Assembly (NCBI GenBank): GCA_035041965.1
Contig: JAPYMA010001878.1
Location: 1 to 64,000 of the forward strand
Direction of reading: 5' to 3'
Length of the DNA: 64,000 nt
From: Anisakis pegreffii
Taxonomy: Eukaryota > Nematoda > Chromadorea > Rhabditida > Anisakidae
Each line of letters opens with the position of its first letter. Within the stretch, counting starts at the first letter, position 1. Position numbers and translations under genes: made by a program. Shown in pieces: positions 35,501-48,800 of the stretch. A model generated the notes under the pieces. It did no database searches and had not been told where the DNA came from. It saw only the letters and a program-made list of their open reading frames with translations.

Positions 35501-37267
35501 GCGTTCTATGCAGGTTGGTTGTTCCTCTTCTAATTTTACTATTTTTCTCGTCTGACAAGTAATTGTTTCTGCTGATACTATTTCATTCGTTCGACGAAAT
35601 CACAAGATATCATCTCTTGAGAAAGTCGACTTTTGACGTGAAATTTCAGGAACATCACCTGACGAATTGCTGGAATCGAATGCGATCGCTGTGGATTTCG
35701 CGAATAGATTTTACGGTATTTTTGCGTGGATTATGCCAGTGTTGGTGGCATTTTCATGCTTTGGAACAGTGAATGGTGTTATGCTCACATCATCGAGGTA
35801 TTTGAGAATGATTATAGAATGCACATATCATCGAGGTACGATGTACAATAATTGTAGTAATACAGTTACTAACTATTTGCAGATTATTTTTCGTCGCTGG
35901 TCGCCAGCAACATATGCCACGAGTATTGAGCTATATCAACCCTTATTTGAACACACCAATTCCAGCGGTTCTTTTCACGGTAAAATTATGATAAATTCCC
36001 ATCAGTCATCATCATTCGAAGATTGCTTTCTTCTACTTGAGGATTTGTCTGTTTCGTTTCATAATGTTCGGCAAACGGGATTTTGCAAAGACTTGTAGAA
36101 AAAGCCCGGGACATGTTTAATTGCAGGCTCTTTTGTCGATGTGTTATTTGTTGCTCTCAGATAACATATACACACTGATCAATTACGTTCAAATTGTGAA
36201 TTGGCTTGCGATTGGAATTGCAACACTTGGACTGCTTTATTTGAGGTTGGTGCGGATTTATTCATTAACTCATTTACTGCTAGTGTTGATATTTTCGTTT
36301 CTGTTATCAGCAGTTATTTCTTCTTTCAAATAATCCGCATATTTGTTTGTTTTTCGTTACCAACTTTTGAACAGTTTATGTTTGATTGTGAGTATTTGCC
36401 AGCATTTATTGAATTTAAGATGAATATAAGAATATGAAATGGAGAACATATGCATGAATTTAGAGTGAAGCAACCCCCGAAAGACTACCCTCGACCGCTT
36501 CAAGTGAACCTTTTTTGGCCATTCTTGTTCTTGGCTGGTTGTGTTTTCCTGGTCGTTTTCCCAATTTATCAAGCCCCTGTTGATACAGGTAAATTATTGA
36601 ATTCGAGCAGTTATGACTCTTTAAAATGAACGCACTTTCATCCTGCTTAACTGTCGTAAATTTTTTAGATTCATGCTTTTCATTTTCAAAGGATCACCTG
36701 ATAAAGTGCTAGATTTTGGACACTTGAAACTTAGTATTTGTGTGCACTAATATTCCGTTGCTTTCCTAGAATCAATCTCTCAAACGTATGAAAAGATAAA
36801 TGTTGTTTGTAGCAATCGGCATTAGCATTATGCTAAGTGGTATTCCCGTGTATTTCTTGTTTGTTCATTGGGCCGGTAAAGTGCCTTGCATCGGTAATTT
36901 CATGGGTGCGTTTAATTTTATGTCGTCACGAAGTTTATTAGTAGTTTCATTCTGTTTTTAACCACTTGTTAATGGATGAACGATACTGATAGGGTTATCG
37001 GGTAGCTCTACTGATGTTTCGTGCTCAGTGAGTGAATGAATAACCCCGTGAGCATTTCCAATTGATCGAATTGTCACAATTCGATCAATTGGAAATGAAT
37101 TGTCACAATCGCATCAAAGGAATAATCCAAATGTTTTTTTTTCATTTCTTTTCTTTGTACTTTGTGTTAACAGGAACGTTTGGTTTATTGTTCATTCAAT
37201 TTCAGACAGTTTAACGTTAAGTCTACAAAAGCTTTTTTTGGTTGTACCAACAAAGAAGGAGGCATGA
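32586..37267 (+). CDS. SLC7-family amino-acid transporter light chain (LAT type)
   Basis: Twelve-pass amino-acid exchanger of the heteromeric transporter family; works at the plasma membrane with a 4F2hc/rBAT-type heavy chain (C. elegans AAT proteins are relatives). Exons: 32586-32654, 33110-33215, 33288-33593, 33919-34050, 34493-34637, 35434-35513, 35650-35797, 35883-35979, 36127-36245, 36464-36588, 36813-36905, 37206-37267; all GT-AG and in phase, 493 aa. The substrate-binding TM1 motif [10 protein letters not shown] is at 46-55. WIECIIVRP at 115-123 follows. Cys145 in FSTCAVP matches the cysteine that bridges to the heavy chain. The TM6 block [16 protein letters not shown] and the C-terminal LQKLFLVVP are typical. 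Start chosen at the first ATG, giving a short acidic N-terminus of normal length. Exact substrate class is not assignable by eye. Confidence 0.93.
37053..37097. repeat. Perfect 21-bp palindrome with 3-base loop
   Basis: CATTTCCAATTGATCGAATTG, TCA, then the exact inverse. It lies in the last intron of the SLC7 gene (36906-37205). No mismatch in either arm. Confidence 0.95.
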
Positions 37268-37557
37268 AGTCGTTTGTTTGTGCTTTTCATTTACAACGAT
37301 ATGGTGGCTGACTGATCGATCTCTTGATGATTCATTTACATATATCCTATAAAGTGCAAATTTAATATTGTCCCAGTTAATTCGCAGACAAATCGTTGAA
37401 TAATTGAATGAATTGGTGTATTGCAACAGACTGATGTATGCTGTTGTGTTAAGGTGTGTGCGTTTCTAACGTTGATTCTATTCACAAATTTGTTTGTGAA
37501 TCTTTCGAACAAGGTTGATCTATTTGATAGGAACCTAGTGACTCATTATTTGTGAAG
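37268..37557. other. 3' flank of SLC7 gene
   Basis: No frame; presumably 3' UTR and terminator. No clear AATAAA was found. Confidence 0.5.
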
Positions 37558-38261
37558 TACAGGGTGGGAGTAAATGATCTGATACATTTCTGAGTGTAAT
37601 AGAAGCACAATGGAATGTATAATGAATCAGGTTTTATTTTATTTCGTTTCAAAAAGTACATCAAACAAATGTTTTCCGTTATTGGCCACACACTGATCAA
37701 AACGTTTTTGAAAGCTCTCAATAACTCGATTGATCATGTGACATAGAATGGCAAGAATTCTTACCCGAATGGCATGTTTCAATTGATGGAGAAAACGAGG
37801 GCGGTGATTGTAAACTTCTGATTCTAAATATCCCCGCAGAAAAACACCAAAACACGGAATCAAATCAAGCGATCTGAAAGTCCAACCGATATTACCGCGC
37901 AATGGGATCAAATGACCGAGGAACATCCTTCTCAACATTTTCATCGGGCGTCTCAAAGTGTGGACTGTTACACCATCTTGTTGAAACTAAACATTATTTC
38001 TTTCCTCAATCAAGGTCTTCCAATCTTGGTCTCAAAAAAGTGTCCAGCAACACATAATATCTATCGTTTCGAGGTAACAGTCACTGTAACATTGTCTTCT
38101 TCGAAAAAATACAACCATCTGTTTGATGTACTTTTTAAAACGGAATAAAATGAAGCCTAATGACATGCAGATTTGGAAAATGAAAAGTTTCGTCGATTCT
38201 ACGTTCTGTTGGCATTTTATTACACCTAGAAATGTGTCTGGTCCGTTTGCCTCATCCTGTA
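37558..38261 (-). mobile_element. Tc1/mariner-superfamily (IS630-type) transposon, rearranged
   Basis: The minus strand encodes the C-terminal half of a DDE transposase: VTVTSKRYIDI, QQDGVTVHT, then SLDLIPCFGVFLRGYLESEVYN and a tail ending NNGKHLFDVLFETK (37639-37956), with a stop and frame breaks upstream. The termini are inverted and alike: TACAGGGTGGGAG...ACATTTCTG at 37558 and TACAGGATGAGGC...ACATTTCTA read inward from 38261, each starting with TA. The right end also carries an inverted copy of the gene's last codons (FDVLFKTE, 38121-38148, plus strand), so the N-terminal half is gone and replaced by an inverted 3' end. Non-functional. Confidence 0.78.
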
Positions 38262-40379
38262 GTATCTTCATGGGCCCACCTGACACTGATTTTACAATAA
38301 GTTAGTTATTATTTTTCAGCAGCTGCCTAAGATGTTATTTTATCATCTAAACAGGTGGATATTTAGGCTGAGCGTGACATATTAGATGGGAAAGCTTGAT
38401 CATTATAATTGTATACTAGGAGTAGAATAAATGGGCATTGTACTAAAGGGCAATGACAGGGCATTCTATAGCCCTTTTTTCAACAAAATATGCATTTTGT
38501 TATTTGTGTCAAATCGTTGTTATTCGCTTGTTGTTCGTTTCGCTTTGCCTAGCGTCAGCGCATCGTGATACTGTTAACGGCGAAATGTGTCTGTATGAAG
38601 AAAGCTCATCGTTGTTCACCACATTTGTTTTATTTTGTCGCTTTGTAACCAATAACCATCAATGTGGTTATTGTTGACTGATAACGTCAACAATAACCAC
38701 AACGTGATAGTGTTGTTAGGATGTCCGTTGAAATTCGTTTGTCCGGTTTCAGTGATTAAAATTGTGCTTTTTACCTGGTGAGTAATAATTTTATTGTTTC
38801 GAGATCGCTAGTGATTAAGCGTTCAGTTTCGTGTCAAGATGTGCCCCTAGTGATATTGTTAACGACTGCGTGTAGCACACGATTTAAACTAGACGATTGT
38901 TAATTCTCTCTGTTCATTAAAGATCTGCCTGCATTCGTTTGCTGTGACCATTCAACGTCTGTCGGTGCCATCTAATATTCGAAATGTGAATACATCAAAC
39001 AAATTATCTACTGTCACCGAACACCTTAATAGGCCAAACATTTTATTTTTGGCCATTTGCTAAATAACACCAAGTTTTTTTCGAATATTGTTCCTCTAGT
39101 CAGTCTCCTCGAAAAAATTTCAATTCAAGGTATCAACGTAAATGCAGTATACAATAAAATCATGAATATATGTTAAACACATTATGCCAACTCGCACATG
39201 ATTTGTTTCTTGTTCATTTCGACTTTCTTGTTTGAGTCGTCTCGCTATTACTCTTCATATTGTCCTTTTATTGTAGTTGTTATCACTGAAACTACTATCG
39301 ACTTCGTGTCTGTTTCGCCAAAAAACTCGCGATTACGAATGAATTCAATCAATAAATTCTATATTTTACTGGAAGAAAAGAATGAATGAAACGAATAGGT
39401 ATGACATGACTGTCACTTGATTTGTTGCTATTTAGGTATCCGAAGAGCGGTCTCGCTTAAACATTCAAAATAATCCTTGAATACGTAATGAACAAATTCA
39501 AACATTGTTAGTTCCTTCATGAATAAATATCTAAATCTGTCTTCTCATTACACCACGTTAATGAAAAGACAACAGTATAATGCAAATGAATTGCAAATTA
39601 AACAGCACACTAAATATTAACAATATTACCATGTTTTATTAGTGATGATAATACAAATAGATCCTTAAATTATAGAGGAACAGTTGACCATAGTCAGTCG
39701 TCGACGATTACCACATTGAAATACAACCCTTTGAGCAAAACAAACCAGAACAGCACAGCACGGGGCATACGGCGTAAGAGTAATTATATGTGATATGAAC
39801 ATGAAAAAAAGGCAAAAGCATATCGACAAATTACATCAGTTAATAACCATCCAGTAATTAACAACATCAAACAAAAATACACATCTCGTCATAAAGCATC
39901 TTACTTCTTTGGCTGATTACTAAATCACCCAGTACAGACCCTACTTCCCGTTCGTTGTTCAGTGGTATCACTTTACCTAGTTACCTCCCTCATATTTTAT
40001 CATCTTTATTAATATCAGAACACACACAGAGCGTAGTTGTTCTACGGTTTCAAATCTATATCCCGCCTGGAACATGTGTATCAGACAATGACATTTTGTA
40101 TATGCTTTGTTAAGACAAAACAACAGTGATGCCAATACAATTTTTAAAAACGGATATAAGTCAACGTTTACAAATTGTTATTGTTTTGTCGGAACTAACT
40201 CTTGTCAAAAGGCGTTTTCTCGAAATTTTAAGCTAACTTTACAAAAATTTAAATTCTAGGCTTTCTCGAAAAAAATCCTCACAGATTCGTTTTTGAGGAT
40301 TTCTACCTATTTCTTTTTTTCGTCTTCCTTTTTCTAACTTGTTTAGACGATTCTACTTTTGCCAAAATAATAATTTGTC
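38262..40379. other. No recognised gene
   Basis: AT-rich intergenic sequence; contains the palindrome at 38663-38701 and nothing else I can name. Confidence 0.6.
38663..38701. repeat. Perfect 16-bp inverted repeat, 7-base loop
   Basis: TGTGGTTATTGTTGAC, TGATAAC, GTCAACAATAACCACA. No mismatches. Confidence 0.92.
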
Positions 40380-40573
40380 CACGTTGGGGGGAGGGGGGGA
40401 GGTCGTCTTCCCCGCCTTGGTGGTTGAAAGAAAAGGGAGAGAATGAAAAGGAGGAAATGGGAAAAGGAAGCGGGACGGGGAGAATAAGAAACTAACCTAA
40501 AAGTCCGCTGTTTTTTTGAAGGTAGACCATTTTGTGCTTTCACCACCCTGGAAAAATTCTGGCTACGCCACTG
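40380..40573. mobile_element. Right end of a DNA transposon (hAT-like terminus)
   Basis: The segment ends GAAAAATTCTGGCTACGCCACTG, whose inverse begins CAGTGGCGTAGCC, a terminal motif shared by many animal DNA transposons. A G-rich/purine tract precedes it. The matching left end was not found (a weak CAGTGATGCC lies near 40117), nor an 8-bp target duplication. Confidence 0.35.
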
Positions 40574-41417
40574 GAGGCTGGATTAAATGGTACCGAGAGA
40601 GTTCAACTTGTTGGTTGGATTGGTGAATTCACACACACTCTCTCTGATTATTTGCGGTACTTTTTCAAGAATTTCTTTGAAATTCCGTGGACGTGATTGG
40701 AATGGATGCGCTCAAGTGATTGAAAGCATCCGTCTGTCGCCGTCCGAGTGTACAGTTCAAGCGAAAATCATTTACTATTCAAACGGATGTACAACCCAGC
40801 TACTCAACTATGCATCGTCAGTGTGCAGTGTTCGCTGATGGATTCGTCTGCAGCGAACTGTTATCAATATGTTGCACTGCACTGCTTCTAAATAAAGACA
40901 CAGTGCAGTGCAAAAAAGAACACCGGGAATAAACAGAAACAAAAATGCAACGAAATTACATAATCAACCCAAATCGTAACGAAAATATTTCACCTACGCT
41001 TTTCATGCAAATAAATCCGTTCAAAGAAAATCGGCAATTCATCAAACGACTATTCAACAGCTGTACACGCTGCTGCCCTACCATATTCAACGAACGAACG
41101 ATGATCATATTCACAAAAAACTGATCATTGTTTAGCATCATAAAACTGACTGTCGCAATTATCAAAGTGACAACTGTTGTTGACGTAAACGGTTCCATTC
41201 TGGGCACTTTTTTGGGGTGAAGTTGGTGGCGTTGTATAACCTTAAATTGAATTAAATCAACAAATCGCTGACTGTTAGCAATTGTGCTGCTGCCAGGTGA
41301 ACAAAATTTTCACTAATATCAATTTAACGCGATCAGTAAGTTACAAAACAGAACAATTGTATAGAATCAGCAACAAAAAAAAACCATCAGCAAATAAATC
41401 AATCGAACAGTGACCAC
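40574..41417. other. No recognised gene; 3' flank of the P5B ATPase
   Basis: Short frames on both strands only. Presumed 3' UTR of the minus-strand ATPase gene begins at 41417. Confidence 0.5.
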
Positions 41418-44400
41418 TCAACACTTACAACTAGGCACCAAAAGCGTCTCGATCGTCTCAGAATGCTCTAAACAAACATCCGTTGTGCTGCTATCGTTCG
41501 CTGAATCAACGCAATAATTGCGTGTCTGCGCTCCGTCAATGGAGACAGCGCTCGTCGCAGTGATCACCCACGATGGCTCACCGCCGATCGTGTGGAGAAT
41601 CTTCTCGAAACGATTCATTTGGGACGAACCCGTTCGTAAGTCTCTTGCTTTTCGCCACCTTCAATAAGGTCTTACGATTAACCAATTAACCACCAAACAA
41701 AATAATGTCCTCTTTTCATCAACTACAGAGATAATCATTTATGGATATAACTATTTCATGAAATTAATACAAAAAAATCTCATATAAAATAATCTATAAA
41801 TAAAAATCTGAACAATAACATTGCAAAACAATAGAAACCTTTCTCGAACGTCGAGTATAAGATGATCGATGAAGAAAGTTTCATAAAGATAACAAAAAAC
41901 AGCACAAATGAATGCGACAATAAGAATAAATAATCGATAGCCAATCTCTGGTAAGACTTCCAATTCCATGAACGGTACCATGAATGGCGGAGGATAAATA
42001 CAAATCACAATCGACATTACTGTTAATGCCACTGCAATTCGATATTCTATTAATTCATTTGAAAAGAAATACTGCTTAACCAGCCACTCATTATACTTGA
42101 ACAACAACAATAGAAAACTGCCGTTGGCACAGAGCACTTAATCGTATACACGATAAAAACAGTTTAACAATATAATAGAAATACGAAAAAATCACAACCT
42201 ATAGTAATGTATTTCTTCACTCACCTAAACTGAGACAAAGTGGTAGATTGCTAAAGATTGTCTTTCGATATGGAATGCCTTTACTGTAGATTACAGCTAA
42301 TGTCAGGTATTGAAAAGTTGAAAGACAAAATATTGCTGTACCCTGAAACAAATTAGTGATAGTGAAATTCGAGCGAGCTTTCGTAATCAGAAGGAAATAA
42401 CAACTACAGAATGACACCTCGACTTCGAACTACAAAATTTCTTGAACGACTGCTTCTCAAATTAAAACTACAGATCGGAGCATGATTTATAAAAAAGATT
42501 TTAATCCGAATCAGAGCGTCTCTTTGAATGAATTCCAGAAAATTGCTTCATCACACTGTCTCACAGTCAACCTTCTGTATCACTGAATATTTTCTACTAC
42601 AACCTGCTGATAATCTGCTTACATTCTACCATGTTTCTTATTCCAACTTCTCAAAGAACCTGGTTGCTAATCAGTTCTATCTCTAAACGGATTATTAACC
42701 ATTGCACAGGCCTTAAATACTCATTTATGAGTACAATTTTCTCCCAATGGAGTGGAACATATAAAGCAACGAAAATCAGAGAACACATTACGTCGAAACT
42801 CAAAAACAACCGGAACATTTCAAGACTACTGTTCCATAGGCTTGACTGCCAAAGAACAATCAAATTTCTATCATAAATTCCCTCGTATATTTGATAACTC
42901 TCAGGAGAACGACGAAAATTTGACCATGAATGTTCGGAAACCAATTTGAATTTTTATTGTTCATGAATTGAAGGAATGAACTCAGCTAAAACCATTTAGG
43001 CAAACGATTTAAGCCGATGATGTACAATAAGAAAAGAATGAACCTGCATGCTACGCTTATCTTCGTTTTCGTCACCAATCGGTACTGCATAAGGAATAAA
43101 CCACGGTTGAAGTGCTGTGAACAGAAATATGAACACCTTAAAGTTGTTTATTTATTCAACTGACCGATTGACTTGCGCTTATCGACGATGCTATCCATTT
43201 TCATATCAATTAATTTCAAGTTTAAAAAAAAGAATAAACCTAGGGTGAAACGAAAAAGTAAAAAAGTACCTGAAATGAGGTTATAATGGTGAGTTGACCA
43301 ACAATCGATAAAACAGATGCAAGTGATAGAAGTCGTGTTGGAGGCGCTTGAGAGGAAAGTTTCTGACATGACGGTGTATTACCGAAAAATAGTGCAACCA
43401 GTGTCACCAACGCCATGTCAATAAAAAGAAACTAAAACAACAATTATCATCTTACAATTAGTAATAATATAAACGCGACAGTTACTATTCTTATGAAAGA
43501 CAACGAAAGGACGAGACAAGAAATGATCTATTGAGACAATACAATCAACTTTTTGCATACATTCAGGTGTATATTTCACAAAACTTATAGGCAAATCTTC
43601 GAAAAACAAAACGTCACAAAGTTGCTTACTTGAAAGTCAGTTAGGTTCGTACTCAACCAGTATAGATGTAATATAGTTATAAATTGGGTCAATGAATATC
43701 CAGCCATGTATTTGAAAACTCCGAATGACGTTACCAAAGCGGCTCGACCTTGAACAAAATTGCACTTTATTCATATGATGAGTGCACAAAATCGTTTTGA
43801 GAAAAGCGGGAAACGTGCATAAAAATTAGCTAATAACACGTAATCATAACTGATTAATGTTGATGAATTTAAAAATTTACAAGATTACCAATTTTACATG
43901 TAGAAATAAAAAATTGAAAGAATAGAATGGCTCGATGGACGTTTGAATGTGTACCTTCGCGAATAATCATTGGAACGCATCGAATATCAGCAATTTTCGA
44001 TGTGAACGGTGCAGCGATTGATGCTTCAGCTTCTGACAGAGAGATACCCGCATGCGCAGCCTTGAAATGTAAATGTAATCTAATTCGAAGAATACTTTCT
44101 TTCTCTTCTAACCAACAAACAAATACCTTGAGTGCAGCACAGTCATTCGCTCCATCACCACACATCGCCACTGTATAATCGACCTCTTGTAATTTATTGA
44201 CGAGTAATTGTTTCTGATCGGGTGACATACGTGCATAAACATCGCATACCGTTACCAGCTTATCCACCAACTCTGGATACTCATGACAAACCACTGCGAA
44301 TGTTGGCCCTCAATAAAGAGTAACGATGAATGCTAAATCTGAGAGCGTGATAATGATGAGAAGACTTACCAGAGACAGCCAGTTGGTAGGTGGAGTCAAC

Positions 44401-45823
44401 TAGATGACCTGATTCGACATCCACTGTTGATGAGCAATCATCGTTGACATCCTCAGAGGATGACACCGACTAAAAAGCAGTTGAGAAGAGATTAAGAATG
44501 GATCTGAATAATAACATAAATGAAATGTCACCAACCTGTTTGAGGATCAACGGTGTTCGTTTATCACTGCAGCAGCCATCCTTATGAAGTGATGATGTTT
44601 CAGTCTCAAGAATGAATGCACGTTTTGTTGGTTGTATGATAGCACACTCACGCGCAACACTCAACGCAGTCAAAAGATTATCACCAGTCACCATCACCGT
44701 TCGAATATGTGCTCTTAACCGATTAAGATTAAACAATAAAGCAATCACAACCAATTTGCAACGCAACATCAAACCAACTAACTTATTCAACTGATGAATA
44801 ACACCAACAGTTTGTCGTTTCAGTCGATTTTCCATCACAATCAAACCGAGTAATTCAAGATCACATTCCACCTATTGAATAATTTGATGAGACTCTTAAC
44901 TGACAGATAGAAATTCTTTTCGATAACTTTTCAGAGGCGATCTTTTAACAACAATACGCATTCGTTACAAATATTTGTTTACACATTGCAAAGTATTTGA
45001 GAAGCTTTTAAGAGAAATGAATCATACAATTAGAGCAACAAACGAATACCATCAATCAACTCACCACTTCTCGACTAACTTTCTGCGATTTTGCGAAACT
45101 CAATTCGAGTTTTCGATACGCAACTGCGATGAGACGATAACCATGTTGTGCATAATCACTGACGAGATTCTAAATAATCACTTGTATAATACAACATCCC
45201 TCCACAATCATTAATCCGCCCGCATAAGTCCTTCTCATGAAATCAAGATATTAGTCGTTATTCATCAACAACGATAATCAGAAGTGAAAGAGAAATAATG
45301 AAATTTTACTAACCGAATAATTATGAGGAATCGTTTTTGGTTGACACAAAGAAGCGATAATTTCAGGAGATCCTTTACAATACAGCGTCATACTATGGGA
45401 CTGTTCATTTGGATTGTGCACAATGACAGTCATTCTTTGAAGTGATGAACTGAATAATAAATTTTATTCAAAACAATCGAATAAATATGGTAAATGCAAA
45501 AATATGATCGAGAAATAATTGAGTGAAACAATCAAAAAGTAGAACGAAAATGCACCTAAATGTGAACTGCCTTATAATTGCGAGTTCAACTTGATCTTGA
45601 AATCCAAAATGTCCGGGTACACTGCGAACAACGGTCGGTTGAATCACATCAAAACGAGCCGTTTCGTCCACTCCGCTATCGACTATTTCATCGATCGACC
45701 AACCAGTATGTTTGAATAAAATCAGATCTAGCGGATCACCGCATAACTCACCCTGGATCCTGAAATTGAAACGACTGGAATCATATTCGAATTGGTATTT
45801 GTGGTTCATTAGAATTCATAGCT

Positions 45824-45863
<40 letters not shown>

Positions 45864-48800
45864 GCATAGTAATATAGAACAATAAACGGCCAACCAACCT
45901 TGTCAGACTGTGACACGTGGAGATTGCTTTGATTAATTCCCCATAAGCAGACATTTCATCTGATATGAAAGCCGTGAATTCACCATCAAAATTTGGTCCC
46001 TTTGCATTATCAACCGCGTTTCGTACCGGTCGCATACAATGAAAATCGAGTCCGTCTTCGGTGAGTGTGCCCGTCTTATCGAAACAGACCTTAAAATAAT
46101 ATATCGCATTTCCATTCACTCCCATCGCTGATAATCCTTCATGATCTTCATTCTACTCATGCATCAGTCAATAACGCTGCGGGAGTGAATGAATGAATAT
46201 TGATATATCACTGAATAAATGAATAATTACGGTGTTTATGGCGCCGCACGTATTGATTGTTGATGGTGAGATGCAAAAGATTTGCTTTTTACGAAGACGA
46301 ATCTGCGCTGATATTATACCGATACTCATTGCGGCTGAAAACCGTTACGCATCAATTGTTACATTGCAAAGTGAAATGCAAAGGAAATAACTACTCGCTT
46401 ATCTAAAGTAAATGATTGACTGGTATGCAAGGGAATCAGATCTCTCCGATCCTTTAACCATTCATACCAGAACCAGTCATCATTTACATGACACAAAGAG
46501 ACACGTCGACAAAACATCCTGAACTGTTGCATTGAAGTTTATGAACCTTAGCCGTGTATAGCACGTTAATGAGACTGAGGGACGAGCACCTGATTCAATT
46601 GTTTACCAACCGCTTTCCCTCAAGAACTATTCAAACCGAATTTTTCTGCATTAGCAGTATCAGCATTCAAAAAATCTGTTAGTTCAATGCATTTTATTCA
46701 ATTTGCAACATTCCCATTACTGACCAGAAATAACCGTAAAATCAACACATTCAGCAGACTAGAAATGAAGTAAATCAGAGAATTATTCCGCCATTTTCCA
46801 CAAGATTAGATCAGTGTCCGTTGAACTATGTTGCATGAATCTAATGTAAACGGCACATACCGACCAATACTCAATGTTTTCATTACTCCAGTAATAAATG
46901 AACCAACCAGGTAAAGCAGGTGGCACAACAATGGTGATAATATCAAGTGATCGAACAAGGATTTTCTTCACATTTGAACCACGCGCTATCATGATCGCAA
47001 TCGTATAAATGAATCCGAAAGCAGCAATACATGCCAAAAAGCCGACGAACTTGAACAAATCTTTTGTAAAGCGAAAATCTACTGGTTTCGGATACATTAT
47101 CGAGCGTACCAACTGTCCTTTTAGTGTTGAATAAGCTGTACGCAATACAACTGCCTGAAAAGCAATCAAGTAAACGTAAAACCAAAAAAACGTTGAAATT
47201 GAGTAAACGATTACAGAAACACACAAAACTCTTACTTAATGAAAAGATAAATGAACATATAATTGGTAGTGATTAACGTTCAAACGGAATGAATCAGATG
47301 GTGAACAAACTAAATGATGAATCTGAGAAACAATTTACCTTCACTAATCTGCCGCTATAATATCTAGTCTGTAAGACTTGCGTTCCACAAAAAAGCGTAT
47401 GACGTGAATGTTCTTTGGTTGAGTAGTACACTATGGTCTCGTCGTCGACTTCTGGTAATGCAACCTATAAACTCGTGACAAAATAGCAGCAGCAGCAGCA
47501 GGCACAATTCATATGCTTTTAAAAGGTAAGTAAAAAATATTCACTTTGGTGACTGGAACAGATTCACCCGTGAGCATGGATTCATTGACGATCACCGTGC
47601 CATTCATGAGTACCGCATCACACTGCATCGTACATCCATGCGAAGGAATAACGATCACATCTCCAGGAACAAGCTGTAAGCACTACTTCGTAACAACAGC
47701 TCTTACTATTGCGAATGACATTTCATAAACTGCCGCCAATACCTGTTCGCTGCTAATAACTTTCAGCTGACCACCATCTCGAATCACTTGTACTGTCTCA
47801 CAAGAATTCACCATACTTCTCAGGTTGATCTCTTGCTTTCGCGTTTGGTATACATCGAGTGTTATTGACATCACGGACATTATCACAATTATACTTGCAT
47901 AGATTTCATATTCATCTGAGAACCAAACCGATACACTAAAATACATCTATCATCGTAGCAAACATACATTAAAATCATGCTTAGTTTCAGTGCTTTTATA
48001 GAACAATCAAGAAACTATGTAATTACGATTACTGAATAAAAAATAAATGAGTAAATAAATTAATGACTAAATCCCATCACTCACCTGAAAATTTGGAAGA
48101 TGTAAAACGGTGAAATGGCTTCTTTGAATAGTAAAACGATGATTGGTTTCAATTTAACTTCAATGACGTTTTTACCATATATTAAAAAACGTTTTTTGAC
48201 GTCCGCATCTGAGAGACCACTTTCAGCGATTTCGTGAAAACATGATAAAGCCATCTGAATGATATCCCAAGATGTGAATGTTTTGCCACAAGAAGTGAAC
48301 GATCAAATATGAAAACAAAAAATATACTGACACTTTTAAAGCGTTTACTGAATGAAACTGTCTCGGTTTGTGATCATATCACTCTTCTTAAACCTCGAAT
48401 TCAAAATTGTCTTGGTGAAAACGACAATAACAACAATAAAGTTTGCTAAATAACAAATAAATAGGCAAAATTGAACGTTCGCGGTGAAAGAACGAGGTAT
48501 AACAAAAGAAAGGAACGTACATCACTATCGATAGATTCAATACTCATGAATTTCATCTCAGTGGGATGCCATATAAACGATAATTTTTTGTACGTGAAAT
48601 ATCGCAACTTATCAACATCGCTCATATGGAATGCATTACTCGGTAACGCCACTTGTGAATCTGGCTGGCTGACCAACGTATGAATTGGGCGAAATGTTAC
48701 ATTCAGATGATCATCTCTGAAATTCATCGAACAATTCGAGTGATTTTATTTGCTTTAGTATTTACCACCAAAGGAAAAGAATCACTTGTAATTAGATGAC

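Noticed and set aside
42651..42944. 97-codon minus-strand ORF within the ATPase gene.
   Set aside because: Exons at 43044 and 42342 join directly in phase and match the family; this ORF lies in the intron and has no family similarity.
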